Assembly (NCBI GenBank): GCA_020809705.1
Contig: CP085828.1
Location: forward strand, 4,464,001-4,528,000
DNA from: Calonectria ilicicola
Lineage: Eukaryota; Ascomycota; Sordariomycetes; Hypocreales; Nectriaceae
Direction of reading: 5' to 3'
DNA length: 64,000 nt
The notes beneath the pieces are model-generated. The model was not told the DNA's origin, searched no databases, and saw only the letters and a list, made by a program, of their open reading frames with translations. Both the position numbers and the translations under genes were made by a program. The first letter of the stretch is position 1. Each line of letters begins with the position of its first letter. Positions 35,332 through 45,703 of the stretch are shown one piece after another.

Positions 35332-36873
35332 CTTATTGATATGATGTGTATAGTCTGGTGCGTTTTATGGATCTCTTTTTATTCATATAGGGCGGAAATC
35401 ATATGTGATTCTGATGATACCGTCGTCCCGTCTTGTGATGTCTCGGGGATGAGATAAGGAGACTTTGTCTTGGTGCCACCAATATTGCGACAACGGTCTT
35501 ATCTGTTTCTTGCAACAAGTTGCTACCTTGTCTACGGATAAGCGAAATATACTCGTGATGGATGAAGTTTGCATGGTCTGGGTTCACCCCGCCTCATCTC
35601 CGATCACTATCTTCAACCCCGCGTCTTTGGTCGTCGTCATTGGTCGCGGAAGCTTCAGATGCATGACTAATTCCTTTTAGTCGGTTTCCCCGCAAAGATT
35701 ACGTGTATCAGTAAATGGTGTCTTGAAAGTGCCTTTTGAGATTAATAGATCAAACTTCACCTGAAATTACACCATCAGCTGGTTTAAAGGTCGTGCCGCT
35801 CTCACTCAGCCCATCCACCGCCTGATGGCTCGCAGTGAACCAAGATACTACTAATATGGGTGGTTTCCCATAAATACGGTCTTTATATCGATGAAATCGA
35901 GGAAGCAGAGTGACTTTACAATACAGACTTGGTCCTTCCGAGATAGATGGATACGAGCTGGTACCATATTTTCAAACTCTTGGTCCATCACAACCCTCTC
36001 ACAAAAAGTGTCTAATAAGCACCACATGGTGGTTTTATTTAATAAAATAGTTCTTGGAGTAATATTACTACAAACTCAAACTGTAATGTAAATATCGATG
36101 CTGTCTAGGGGACATAATGAGTCATCGGCCATTTTCCGAATACGACAGCCTCGATCAGGCTGTGGCCGCTGGATGAAAAAAAGAAATGGCGCAGTATGTC
36201 GAAGCCCACAGACTGCACGCACAGACCGCCAATATGTGCTTACCCCTCGTTTCTCTCAGGTGACCTAATGATGGCAGTGCAGCTTTCGGGGGGTGAGAAA
36301 TGTGCACCGAATGAGAGTGTAGAAATGGACACTTGGGACTCATCTCAAGATGAATATGATCTGGAATAATCCTAGTTCTGGGTTTCAACTTGTTTGTAAA
36401 TTACCTCAATAAGCACAGCAATATTCATAGTTTTCTTGATAAATACAGGACAAAACCACCTGCAGAGTAGTCGGATGCCTAGATGACATTTGCTTCAGAA
36501 TTCGTGCAAGCCATGAGCTGGATCTCAGAAGCAAGCTTGTTTCCGAAATGGGATAAGTTGGACAATAAAAGCAGCTAAACGATTGGATGAAATACCCAAA
36601 TATCCACTTACTTGCGTTTTATCGCTCAGCTTTACAAAGTTAAGACCTTGGCCAGAAAAGTGCACCACACAATTTGCAATCAAAAAGCCACACTATTTTC
36701 AGCCATCAAGGGGGCAATAACACCCCCCTCGTGGGCATGGCAATATAAGCGCCAGCCTCATCACATTTCATTCCCCTTGAAAAACCCAATCCACACTTCA
36801 TCCAGTGCACCTGCAACAGACCATTTCTTCTCAGTCAAAACGTGGCAAGTCACGTTTCGGGTTTTCCCCAAAA
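35332..36873. other. Intergenic, divergent promoters, no supported gene
   Basis: This 1.5-kb stretch lies between the P450 and the membrane-protein gene, which are transcribed away from each other. Small frames have no support. No repeats of note were seen. Confidence 0.4.
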
Positions 36874-39052
36874 ATGGCAGCTTCAAGTCATGCAATTCGT
36901 TTTCAAAGAGTACCCCAGGACGTTTCTGACCATGCAAATGACCAGCATTCGCTCCCAAGCGACAGTTCCAGGAACGAGAGAAATGATGTCTCTCACACTG
37001 ACAAGGAAGAGGACGTGCAGCGTGAAGGTCCCTGGGGATTGCATTTGCGGCCTCTTCTATCCATGATAGCTTTGTTTCTATGCGCTGTTGGTGGTGCCAT
37101 TGGACATCATTTATTTTATGCCTCCCTTGATGGGAAAGTGGTGGCTAATACAGCTTCTGGATGGGATTTGGATACCTTGCGGCATGGGCAAGAGTGGAAA
37201 ATCCGATACGGTACAGGGTTTGCGTTTGTCGTCAAGACTCTATTCGCTGCTTCCGTGGGTATTGCCTTTGAACAACGTGTCTGGGTGACTAGCAGAAGCA
37301 AAGAAATATCTATTGGTGGCTTGGATGCCATGTTTTCGGCGGCAACTAGCCTCCTCAGCTTTTTCAGCAAGGAGTTCTGGAAAAAAGCCAATATTGAGGT
37401 TATGATGGCTCTATTAATTTGGTAAGTAACCCTCTCTCTTCTCGCACCATTGGCGCAACAACTTCAAACTTTTTGACTTGGTCTTAAACTGAACTAACGC
37501 TGTAATTTATTGATATGCAGGATAATTCCATTATCGGCACTTATCACCCCTGCGACCCTTACTGTTATACCATCGACCTTCTCCAACTCGAGCATGATGC
37601 AAATTCCTTCAATTAACTTCTCCAACGTTGATCCACTATTCGACTACGATTCCAGTGTAGTAGGCAGCGATAATTCAGCAACAGGCAATGGAATCACCCC
37701 CTACATGTCTCGCCTTGTCTCCTCAACAGCTTCCACCTTGCAAATCTTACCAATGAATAACGCAATAGCCAATTCAACTTATACAATGGAGTTTCATGGC
37801 CCTTCTTTCCGTTGTCATGCACCATCTGCTCCAATTGACGAGGCGATACAGGGGGTTCTCAACGCAACTGCATATATTTCCTCACAAAGCTTGGGCAGTG
37901 CAGCTGATATGGCCTGGTTGGCATTTGCGCCTACATCGAAAATCATAAATGCCGTTGCTGAGTCCAATAAGACACCTCTTTCAGAGCGCTGGTTAGTCTT
38001 TCTCAAATTTGCGGCCACTTGCATCATTCAGCCGGCCATGTTCACCAACTCCATCTCCGGATTTCTGAACGACAGCATCCCACTGTGCGAGGGAATAACA
38101 TACTTCAGAGAAAAAAAGAGCCTGAAAAATGTATCTTCAGTCTCTGCTGACCCGTCCATATACAATTATGGTCGCTTCTGGGTATGGGCACAGAATGAGA
38201 CTTATGACTGCATTCTGACCGATACCAAATACAATGTGAGATTTTCTTACTCATTGTCGGAGGATTCTCAGCGCATTGACCCCGAATATAACTTCCAATG
38301 GACAGAACGAGATATATATGGGAGCTATTTCCCCGTAGGAACAGCCCTAGCAAACCTTTTAACTGGTGCTATACGTGGCTTTCAAAAAGGAATCTTTTCG
38401 TACATGACGAGAGTGTCGGACACAGCAATATTCGGTGCCTTGAAGGTAGATCCAAACTCAGATATTGCCACATCATCCGGTCTGCCATCGCGTGTGCTAC
38501 CATCCAGTATCACGGGCCTCGCACGGAATCAATCGGTGGGCGAGCTTATAGAAGAGTTATCTCGCAACGTCACGTTGAGCCTTTTCAGTGCTGATCAGGT
38601 CTTGTATGTTGGTTATTGTCCCGTTGTATTGACAGCCGCTAATCTCATCCTCTAGATCGTTAAATACTGCCAACGCTACGGTGAAAACAACAAACAGTGT
38701 CAACATCTATTCCTACAATAGACAGAATCTCATATTTACCTATGTTGTCACTTTTGGTCTCGCATTAATCGGGTTTCTCATCGGATGCAATTCTTTTAGA
38801 CAGAATGGAGTTAGCTACAGCAACTCCTTCTCAACATTTTTACTGACAACAAGAAATCATCGTCTAGATGACTTGGCCACTGGAGCTTCAATGGGCGCCG
38901 CCCCTCTAAATAAAAAGATCGAGAAACAGCAGCTAAGGTTTGGGGTGCTCCTAAGCGATGGCAGAATGGAGACAGGTAGTTCCCCAAGACGAGTGGGGTT
39001 CGGATTTCGGGACCAAATCATGCCATTAAAGAAGGGCGAAAGATATCAGTGA
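36874..39052 (+). CDS. Fungal polytopic membrane protein ('formylmethionine deformylase-like' family)
   Basis: Three exons, 36874-37421, 37521-38603 and 38656-39052, give 675 residues. The start ATG 36874 follows an AAAA context. Membrane helices are predicted at 'LLSMIALFLCAVGGAIGHHLF', 'GTGFAFVVKTLFAASVGIAF', 'WIIPLSALITPATLTVIP' and near the C-terminus 'LIFTYVVTFGLALIGFLIG'. A large extracytoplasmic region with many N-glycosylation sequons (NSS, NST, NAT, NVS, NQS, NVT) lies between helices 3 and 4. This layout matches a common ascomycete family that databases label 'formylmethionine deformylase-like', although no deformylase site is present. Function is unknown; plasma-membrane or vacuolar location is likely. 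For intron 2 the donor GTATGT at 38604 was chosen over GTCTTG because only it keeps the frame. Confidence 0.8.
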
Positions 39053-39329
39053 AGTCAGACATGAGGATACTAAATCTGGCTAAATTGTGTGCCTTTGCCT
39101 CATGATATATAAAGGAATAATCATTTTATTGCATCTTCATATTTTTGTATTATGCGATGAAATACAAGAGATATGTGACCGGGCACAGAATACCGCTTTT
39201 GTGACTTCTTCGGTCGCTAGCTCAACTTCAACTCAGCTATTCATCAGCTTTCATCAGACCTACCCACCCCCTTTGGGGACTCGATTTTAATACAATACGC
39301 AGAGGACTCTCAGGAATACTTACTATTGT

Positions 39330-39750
39330 AAGGAGGTATGATTCTTGGCTGCCCTCTCGGCGCGGCCTGCCTGAGCAGCATCAAAGGCCTTGTCTACAAC
39401 CACGATGCTTATCAGGCTGATTGTAGTTTGCTCTGTCACTATGACAAGGGCCTTCAAACGCTCCTTGGTCGGCTTTGGGATTCGCACCAACAGGAGTTCC
39501 ACCGCTTTATTGTGCCCACGTGCAGATGCCGCCTAAAGGGAAGTTCCGTAGAATCCGCCTTCCAAATTTGGGTTCGCTCCTGTCTCAAGGAGGGCTCGAC
39601 CACCGACTCATGGTCGTGAGCTAAAGCCGCCTGTAATGCACTACCGTAGATGCTACCTGACGCTCAAGTTGGCACCCGCTCCAATGAAAGCTTTACCATG
39701 GCCACTCGCTGCGAAGGGCTTCTCAGTGCGACTTTCGAGAACTCCCTCGG
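39330..39750 (-). pseudogene. Decayed ankyrin-repeat relic
   Basis: Read on the minus strand in shifting frames, this stretch gives ankyrin-like pieces: 'FAASGHGKAFIGAGANLSV', 'SIYGSALQAALAHDHESVV', 'LETGANPNLEGGFYGTSL' and 'AASARGHNKAVELLL'. Stops and frameshifts separate them, so no protein can be made. It is a fragment of an ankyrin gene of the kind seen at the left end of the window, abutting the A/T-rich tract to its right. Confidence 0.55.
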
Positions 39751-39844
39751 GGTGAATTACTTGACAACAGGGATTTAATTTATACAGAACCTACCACAGC
39801 TGAAATATTGTCTTTATATTGTTCCTTGTTGAAACTAACTTTAG

Positions 39845-40060
39845 ATGTATATTAAACCTTAATATGAAATAATTTTTTTTATTAAATTAAATATAATTTA
39901 TTATTTTTTTTGATAAAATAATCAAAATTAAATAAAAATATAAAAAAATAAATAAATTAAATTAAATAAAAAATTATATTTTAATATTAAATTTTATTAA
40001 ATTTTTTTATTAAAATATTAAAGATAATATTTCCAGATTATTATAATATTTAATCACTTT
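39845..40060. repeat. Nearly pure A/T low-complexity tract
   Basis: About 200 bases consist almost only of A and T, with runs such as TTTTTTTATTAAATTAAA. Together with the neighbouring ankyrin relic this looks like decayed (possibly RIP-affected) DNA. No gene is possible here. Confidence 0.8.
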
Positions 40061-40280
40061 CTTATTTTAGGTTTGTATTTATAAGCCTTATTTAGTGTAT
40101 TAACCTTGCTGGATAACTAGACTTGTGTATAAGTAAAAAGAGAATGAACAGATAGTTCAAGAAAATTTAAGGTCTACAGACTTAACAGTAAGGAAAAGGG
40201 TTAACTAGGATGAAACATTACATGTGTAATTGACCGTCAATGAAATGAAATATAAAAGAACCAGACTTACTATCCTCCTT

Positions 40281-41810
40281 TTAATTGTTCACAAGGTGTG
40301 CCTTTTTTTGCTCTGCCTCCCGCCTCCATCTTGGTCCCAATTTCCACTGAATGCCCACGCCGACCAAGGCAAGGCCTTGCACCCCAACGCAGATCGTAAA
40401 AGTCCAACCAACACCAACGTTATTAATTATTGGCATCACGATACTTGTGCCCCCGGCAGCAAATAGGCAACGGGCCAGATTTAAACTTGCACTTGCGGCA
40501 GCGCTTCGGTCGGAGAAAACGTCTACCAGATATGTCATAATGATTGACTGGGTGGAGACAGCGGTCCAACCAGTGATGAATGTCGACACGATCGGGACGG
40601 CAATATGCACGCGACGAGAGTGCTGAATGGTCCAACCAAAAAGCAGAATTGACATGCCTTGTACGATTGCGAAGATTGGGACTAAACGAAGGCGTGCTTT
40701 TTCGATGGGGAATTCTTCATCGGAGATTGGTGTGCTCATGCCATCCTCAGCAACGGCCTCGGCGTTGGGCAAGACTGCTTGAGATTCATGATTTCGCTTG
40801 ACCCGCTGATAGTCAAAATCTAGAATCTTGCCTGTGATCAATGTTCCGATCATAGAACCAACGCCGTTGGCAATAAAAGTCAGTCCAATTTGAGTTTCAT
40901 TGAGCCCATACCGATCCTTAAAAAGGGTGGACATGGCTGTAATGCTCATCTGCCAAACGGCATAGTAAATTGCGAGGAAGATAATGATGAAAAATGCATG
41001 TTTGCTAAAGAGAATTCGAACAGGACCGGTTAGGTCGATCTTCTTTTTCGTTGCAGGCTCGTTCGTCGTTTCTTCTGGCGTCCATTGTGTTTTCGTGGTC
41101 GTTTGATAAACAGTTAGCGGGTATCGAGAAAGCCAATTAGAAGGTGTATGGCTTCCATTATGAACCATTGACCTGAGAGTTTCTGGTAGCAGAATGATCA
41201 ATACGACGAGGAAGGCGCCACAGTAAATGGCCAAGAACCAGAAAACTGACCTCCACCCTAGTGCGCCCGCGAGCGCACCCCCAATAACCGGTCCAATGGC
41301 AACAGGTACCAGCAGACCGGCCTGAAAGATGCCCATAAGGCCTCCTCGCTCAGCACGTGTCGTGATGTCACCTATAACACCTGAGCCAATCGAAATAGTG
41401 CTAGCACTGCCAGCACTTTGCAAACATCGCAGTGCAATCAAGGCGCCATAGGTTTTTGCCTCTGCTAAGCCGATGCATGCAGCCAAGAAGACTAAAAATG
41501 TGAAGCAGTAGGCTGTGCGGCGTCCTTTGACATCGGACACGGGGCCCCAAAAGCTAGGGGCGAGGCCTTGGAAAATAAGGTACGATGTCACCGTAAGATT
41601 GATGAGCTCAGTTGAAACGCCCAGATCATTAGCGATGGTCGGAATTGCAGGAAAATAGATGTTCGACGCAAAGCCCGAGACTTTTTGCCAGTATTAGTTC
41701 CGGTGATCAAATCGAGCCATGGGATTTATCTTACATGTGGCTGCTGTCGAGACAATGAGAACAATCAACGCTTTTTGCCGCTTGTCGAAGATACTGTAGG
41801 GCTCATCCAT
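40281..41810 (-). CDS. MFS transporter, DHA1 (drug:H+ antiporter, Qdr-like)
   Basis: Two exons, 41810-41735 and 41680-40281, give 491 residues; the 54-bp intron (GTAAGA..CTAAT..AAAAG) falls inside helix 1. Helix 1 reads 'ATFSGFASNIYFPAIPTIAND', followed by motif A 'GPVSDVKGRRTAYC' and motif C-like 'GIFQAGLLVPVAIGPVIGGALAG'. A hydrophilic central loop (about 'TTKTQWTPEETTNEPATKKK') splits two six-helix halves. This is the quinidine/polyamine-resistance (DHA1) type rather than a sugar porter. It is divergent from the isochorismatase-fold gene across a 343-base promoter that has a perfect palindrome, and a Zn2Cys6 gene lies just beyond, suggesting a regulated efflux or detoxification module. Confidence 0.9.
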
Positions 41811-42153
41811 GGTGTAGGTAGTAGGGTGAGCAGTGGATAGAAAAGCGAAAATCCAAACTTCAAACTTTTAATAATTATTGTTTACAATTAAGATGGTCAA
41901 GAGGGAAGAATTCGATAGCCTTTATAGTGTCAGTCGGATGGCGTGGATGCTCAATTTGACATCAGCTCCGCTTTCGCCGGAGTTGAGCGTGGCCACCGGA
42001 GTTGAGACCTCAACTCCGCCAATCAACGAGTACAAAGCCAGGAGCCAAAATTCCTGCTTTATGACACAGTCTCCCTTGAATTGAATGCTTGGCAAACCTT
42101 CGCTTATCATTTCATTGCATCATAGCTATTATTTTTGTCTTGGTCCTCTCAAA
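41811..42153. promoter_or_regulatory. Divergent promoter of efflux transporter and isochorismatase-fold gene
   Basis: This 343-base region holds the palindrome at 41997-42018 and an extra half-site CGGAGTTGAG at 41978-41987. Both flanking genes start within about 190 bases of the palindrome, so one regulator could drive both. Confidence 0.5.
41997..42018. promoter_or_regulatory. Perfect palindrome CGGAGTTGAG-AC-CTCAACTCCG
   Basis: Ten-base arms with everted CGG/CCG ends are separated by two bases, and a third copy of the same arm lies in direct orientation at 41978-41987. CGG triplets with two-fold symmetry are the classic Zn2Cys6 dimer target. The best candidate regulator is the Zn2Cys6 gene at 42907-44175. 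Binding is inferred. Confidence 0.55.
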
Positions 42154-42843
42154 ATGCGACCTATTCAGAGCTCTGCCGGCGAAATGCTGTCGTTTGGCGA
42201 ACACTACGCAGTCCTCAATCTGGATCTCATGTCTCTTCTAATCCAGGGTATCCGAGACACACCTAATGGACAAGCGTTTATTTCGAATCTAAACCGATGG
42301 ATTGCAGCAGTGCATGAGAAAGAAACCCGACCACCTACAATTTTTACGACCTTATTCTTCTCAGACACGTCGCACAGCGAACTAGCCAAGGGCGCGCCCT
42401 TCACAAAATTACTCGAGGCTTACAGCGATTTTGATAATTCATCCCCCGACGTTGAAATCTACCATGGATTTGAACTGGATTGTCGCGATATCATTATGCA
42501 AAAGACCCGGTGGTGTGCAAGTGCCGGAAACAGCCTGGAACAGATTTTGAGGGCCCAGCACATTGACACAGTTATTATTGTAAGTCTCTTATTCAGCCTA
42601 AGGATTTCGTGACTAATGCAAGAAAAGTCCGGCCTGAGCCTTTCGGGTGTGGTCATGAGCACCATTTATCGATTATTCGACTTGGATTTCCAGATATACG
42701 TAATTTCGGATAATGTTCTTGAGTTGCCATTGGAGCATCACCAGGAGGTCTCCCAGGTTATGTTGGAGCTGTTGCTTCCAAAAATGAATCTCAAAGTCAT
42801 CTCAATCGACGAGGCAATCCAAGCACTCAAGCAATCCCCATAG
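42154..42843 (+). CDS. Isochorismatase-fold (cysteine-hydrolase-like) protein lacking the nucleophile Cys
   Basis: Two exons, 42154-42579 and 42628-42843, give 213 residues. The fold is recognised from 'YAVLNLDLMSLL' (catalytic-type Asp24), 'DIIMQKTRWCAS' (Lys117) and the 'GLSLSGVVMSTIYRLFDLDFQIYVISDN' region. Where active isochorismatase/nicotinamidase enzymes have Cys (GxxTxxCVxxT), this protein has Val150, a variant I recall from other fungal members. It may therefore bind rather than hydrolyse, or use another mechanism. It shares a promoter with the DHA1 transporter and is convergent with the Zn2Cys6 gene, whose stop is 63 bases from its own. The start at ATG 42154 is preferred over an upstream in-frame ATG at 42085. 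Confidence 0.8.
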
Positions 42844-42906
42844 CGTACAAAGACTTCAATTATATAACGCTCGGTACTATGTGACGGTAGATATAATAAC
42901 CAAGTT

Positions 42907-44175
42907 TCAAACACCGTGCGTACAGCACGTCACTGCATAAAGCATTGTCCCATACTCGTCCACATTTTCTAGCCACGCCTCTACCCGTAATTTCCTCTCA
43001 CCAATCGCCCTTTCATCCAAGTCTGGAGGTATTGGCCACAATTCATCAATACAAAGACCACCACTGGACCAGTCCGCCAAATAACTATTATAGCCCATTT
43101 CCCAGCTGCGTCGAGATTCTGCACGCCACAAAGTCTTTCCTGATGGGGCGAGGAGACCTTGAAGCTCAGTTCCAAGGAATGCGGGAATTCCATGATGCGC
43201 TGCCAGCACACTGTCGAACAAGTACATTGTGAATAATGTCCTGCGCTTAGACTCGGCTGCGATCCAAGATTCCCAGCGGGGACGAGCTCCATTTTGCTCT
43301 TCCCCGCATACCAGACCTTGTTTAGCACTGCTTCCAGCAAGCTCCTGGAGATGCATGGATGCTTCTCGGAGGAATGAATCACTGCCCCGGTCAAGGTGAA
43401 AATACAACACCATGCAGTAAACCAAGTATGATTGGAATGTAGCAAGAAGTGCCATCTCGCTGCATGAAGCATACTGTTCGAATAACTTCGTCATTTCTTG
43501 TCGCAAGACATTGGCAGCGATGGCACCTGCGGCAGGTTTATCACATATGCGAAGCACGCCGACGCACGATAGTAAAGGTGCATTTGCAGAAACGATGCTC
43601 ATTTGCGCTGAATGCACGAACGGAGGAATGCTACCGGAGTGAATCATAGTTGAAGTATAAGATTTGAGGATCTGAGATATAAAGGTGGTGATTGGAGGCG
43701 GATAGCGCTTGACAGTCTGCCCAGGCAGAGGAACATATGTATTCAGCCACCTATTGCTGATATCATCCGCATTAATCGGGCATAATAGCCCAAGGCTCGA
43801 GAATTCGAGTTTTTCGTGGGATTCGTGGGGGTTGTTTCTCAGTTCAGGACTTGGTTGGTTTATCGGAGGGAATCCTGTTGGTGTGGTAGGCAACTTATTA
43901 ACTACCCTCAATGTCTCAGCGTTAGCTCCCATCATCGGTCTATTGAGCTCAGCACTCGGAAACATGACCTCTGGCCGAGTGATAGTATCAATCGAGGGCA
44001 AATTGATACTTGTTTCCAGTCTTGTGGTGCTCTCATGGCTCACTGTTTCTGGGTAGACGCAAAGAAAGCCTCGTCGGACACAACGGCCGCACCCGGGCAT
44101 TTCACGATCGCATTTTGCCTTTGCAGACGAGCATGGTTGACAAACTTTCTGTCGGGAACTGCTATACCTGGGCAT
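42907..44175 (-). CDS. Zn2Cys6 transcription factor
   Basis: Single exon, 422 residues. The N-terminal binuclear cluster is complete: 'CQPCSSAKAKC' then 'CGRCVRRGFLC' (C-x2-C-x6-C-x5-C-x2-C-x6-C). No long coiled coil is obvious. The middle part 'CSEMALLATFQSYLVYCMVLYFH' and 'WESWIAAESKRRTLFTMYLFDSVLAAHHG' match the fungal regulators that carry a short C-terminal domain rather than full fungal_trans. The position next to the transporter and isochorismatase-fold pair makes it the probable pathway-specific activator, acting through the CGG palindrome at 41997-42018. That assignment is inference. Confidence 0.9.
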   Translation of the reverse strand: MPRYSSSRQKVCQPCSSAKAKCDREMPGCGRCVRRGFLCVYPETVSHESTTRLETSINLPSIDTITRPEVMFPSAELNRPMMGANAETLRVVNKLPTTPTGFPPINQPSPELRNNPHESHEKLEFSSLGLLCPINADDISNRWLNTYVPLPGQTVKRYPPPITTFISQILKSYTSTMIHSGSIPPFVHSAQMSIVSANAPLLSCVGVLRICDKPAAGAIAANVLRQEMTKLFEQYASCSEMALLATFQSYLVYCMVLYFHLDRGSDSFLREASMHLQELAGSSAKQGLVCGEEQNGARPRWESWIAAESKRRTLFTMYLFDSVLAAHHGIPAFLGTELQGLLAPSGKTLWRAESRRSWEMGYNSYLADWSSGGLCIDELWPIPPDLDERAIGERKLRVEAWLENVDEYGTMLYAVTCCTHGV

Positions 44176-45703
44176 TTCAAGGGCTTTTTGTTATATGTGC
44201 AAAAAAGGAAAGAAAAAACAGCCAACTAGTGGATCGGTCTAAGCGTTGGTGAATGTGCTCAAAGCCTGCTACCCCTCTCACCATAATCTGGCACTATTCC
44301 TTGATTGGTGACATAGAATCAGAGACGTGCATATTATGTAAGAATTTCAAGTGCACTCGAAAACTTTAAAAAACTTTAATAATAATGAAGTCTTATTGCT
44401 GCTTTAAAATGTCCCCGGCCAGAATGTAGCTTGTTATCTTTGAAACGAGCGTCTTAAAGGGCTGCTTGATCATGATCGTCAGTTCAACAAGGATCAATGT
44501 CAGCAATTCTTAGGGCCAGAACCCTAGCTGATTATTCTTTCCACCCACAACCCAAGAAGGGACAAGCTACCTGCACATTATCGTCACAATGGCTACTGTT
44601 GGATGTTAGTGCTGAGGGCTATCTTGAAATGCTACGCTACGCCAGAAACTCATTTGAGGAAGCAGCACATCATTGCAATCTAGATTAAAGCGAACTAGGT
44701 TTCTATACATTTTAGTGACTCACTAATTAGGCTGACTGGTGTATTTGCTTTAACAGCGGTACGATTGAAGCTTTGTATGTAACTCGATGAGATGATGCCA
44801 CTGGCTGCCGACGATTCAAGTTGCACAAAGAGCATTTTGGGTTTTTGGCACATGAATGGCGCCAGTGGAATCCAGTGCTAATTCTGTTAATCCATATATG
44901 TGTGCCATTTCTTGTATAGACAGTCTATAAAACCAATGACATACAAACTTCGATGCGACAGGTCTTGGCCTTTCCAGGCATCAGACCAGCAGATACACTG
45001 GGCCCACTGAGTTGTGTGTGAACCGAAATGTACCATATCCCTGCAAGAAAGAGGCAGCGGGGCAGATTCAAGTAATGCGTGATGGCTGTGTTGCGCCGTG
45101 ATTGGAAGAATTATCTTGAAGGCTGAATAACCCCCGCCACTGGCATACTTTCGGGAATCTGTTCTCTTTTGAATGAGATTTAGTCCCGGCATGCTTTAAA
45201 TCCAAATCCCCGGAACCAGAGCTATCCTTTTAATCTCCCTTAAAAAGTCATATATTCCGGGCGTTTACTGATACACGATGGCTGCAAGCGCCCATGCTAC
45301 GCTCTTGGCGCTCAACGTGCAACCAACCAATGGCCTCATACCTGGCCACGTCCTTGCAGTTGGCTGCATTACCAATGTGCAAATGTTCTGTACAACGCCT
45401 TAATATCAGGCTACGTCAGCCGCAGGCAAAAATGCCTCAGCCGAAAAGATGACAGGGAACCTTGCGGCGCCTAATCTTCAACATTTGGCTCCAGCTTTCG
45501 AAGGAGCATTCACGCATCTATAATACCACAACCCACAGACATGCCGAATGCGCTACATCAAAAATATTGCCGAGGGACCCAATAATCCCCTTGGCCCTTT
45601 AATAGGAACCCTGTTGATGCCGCCGCCGGCGTCGTGACGTAGATCGGATGCCCCGCTCCGTACTCAGCCTCGACCGCGGCTCATTAAGAATCGTCGAACC
45701 ACC
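44176..45703. other. Intergenic, divergent promoters, no supported gene
   Basis: This 1.5-kb stretch separates the Zn2Cys6 gene and the kinase-RING gene. The frame at 44497-44688 has no signal, domain or splice partner. No strong repeat was seen. Confidence 0.4.
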
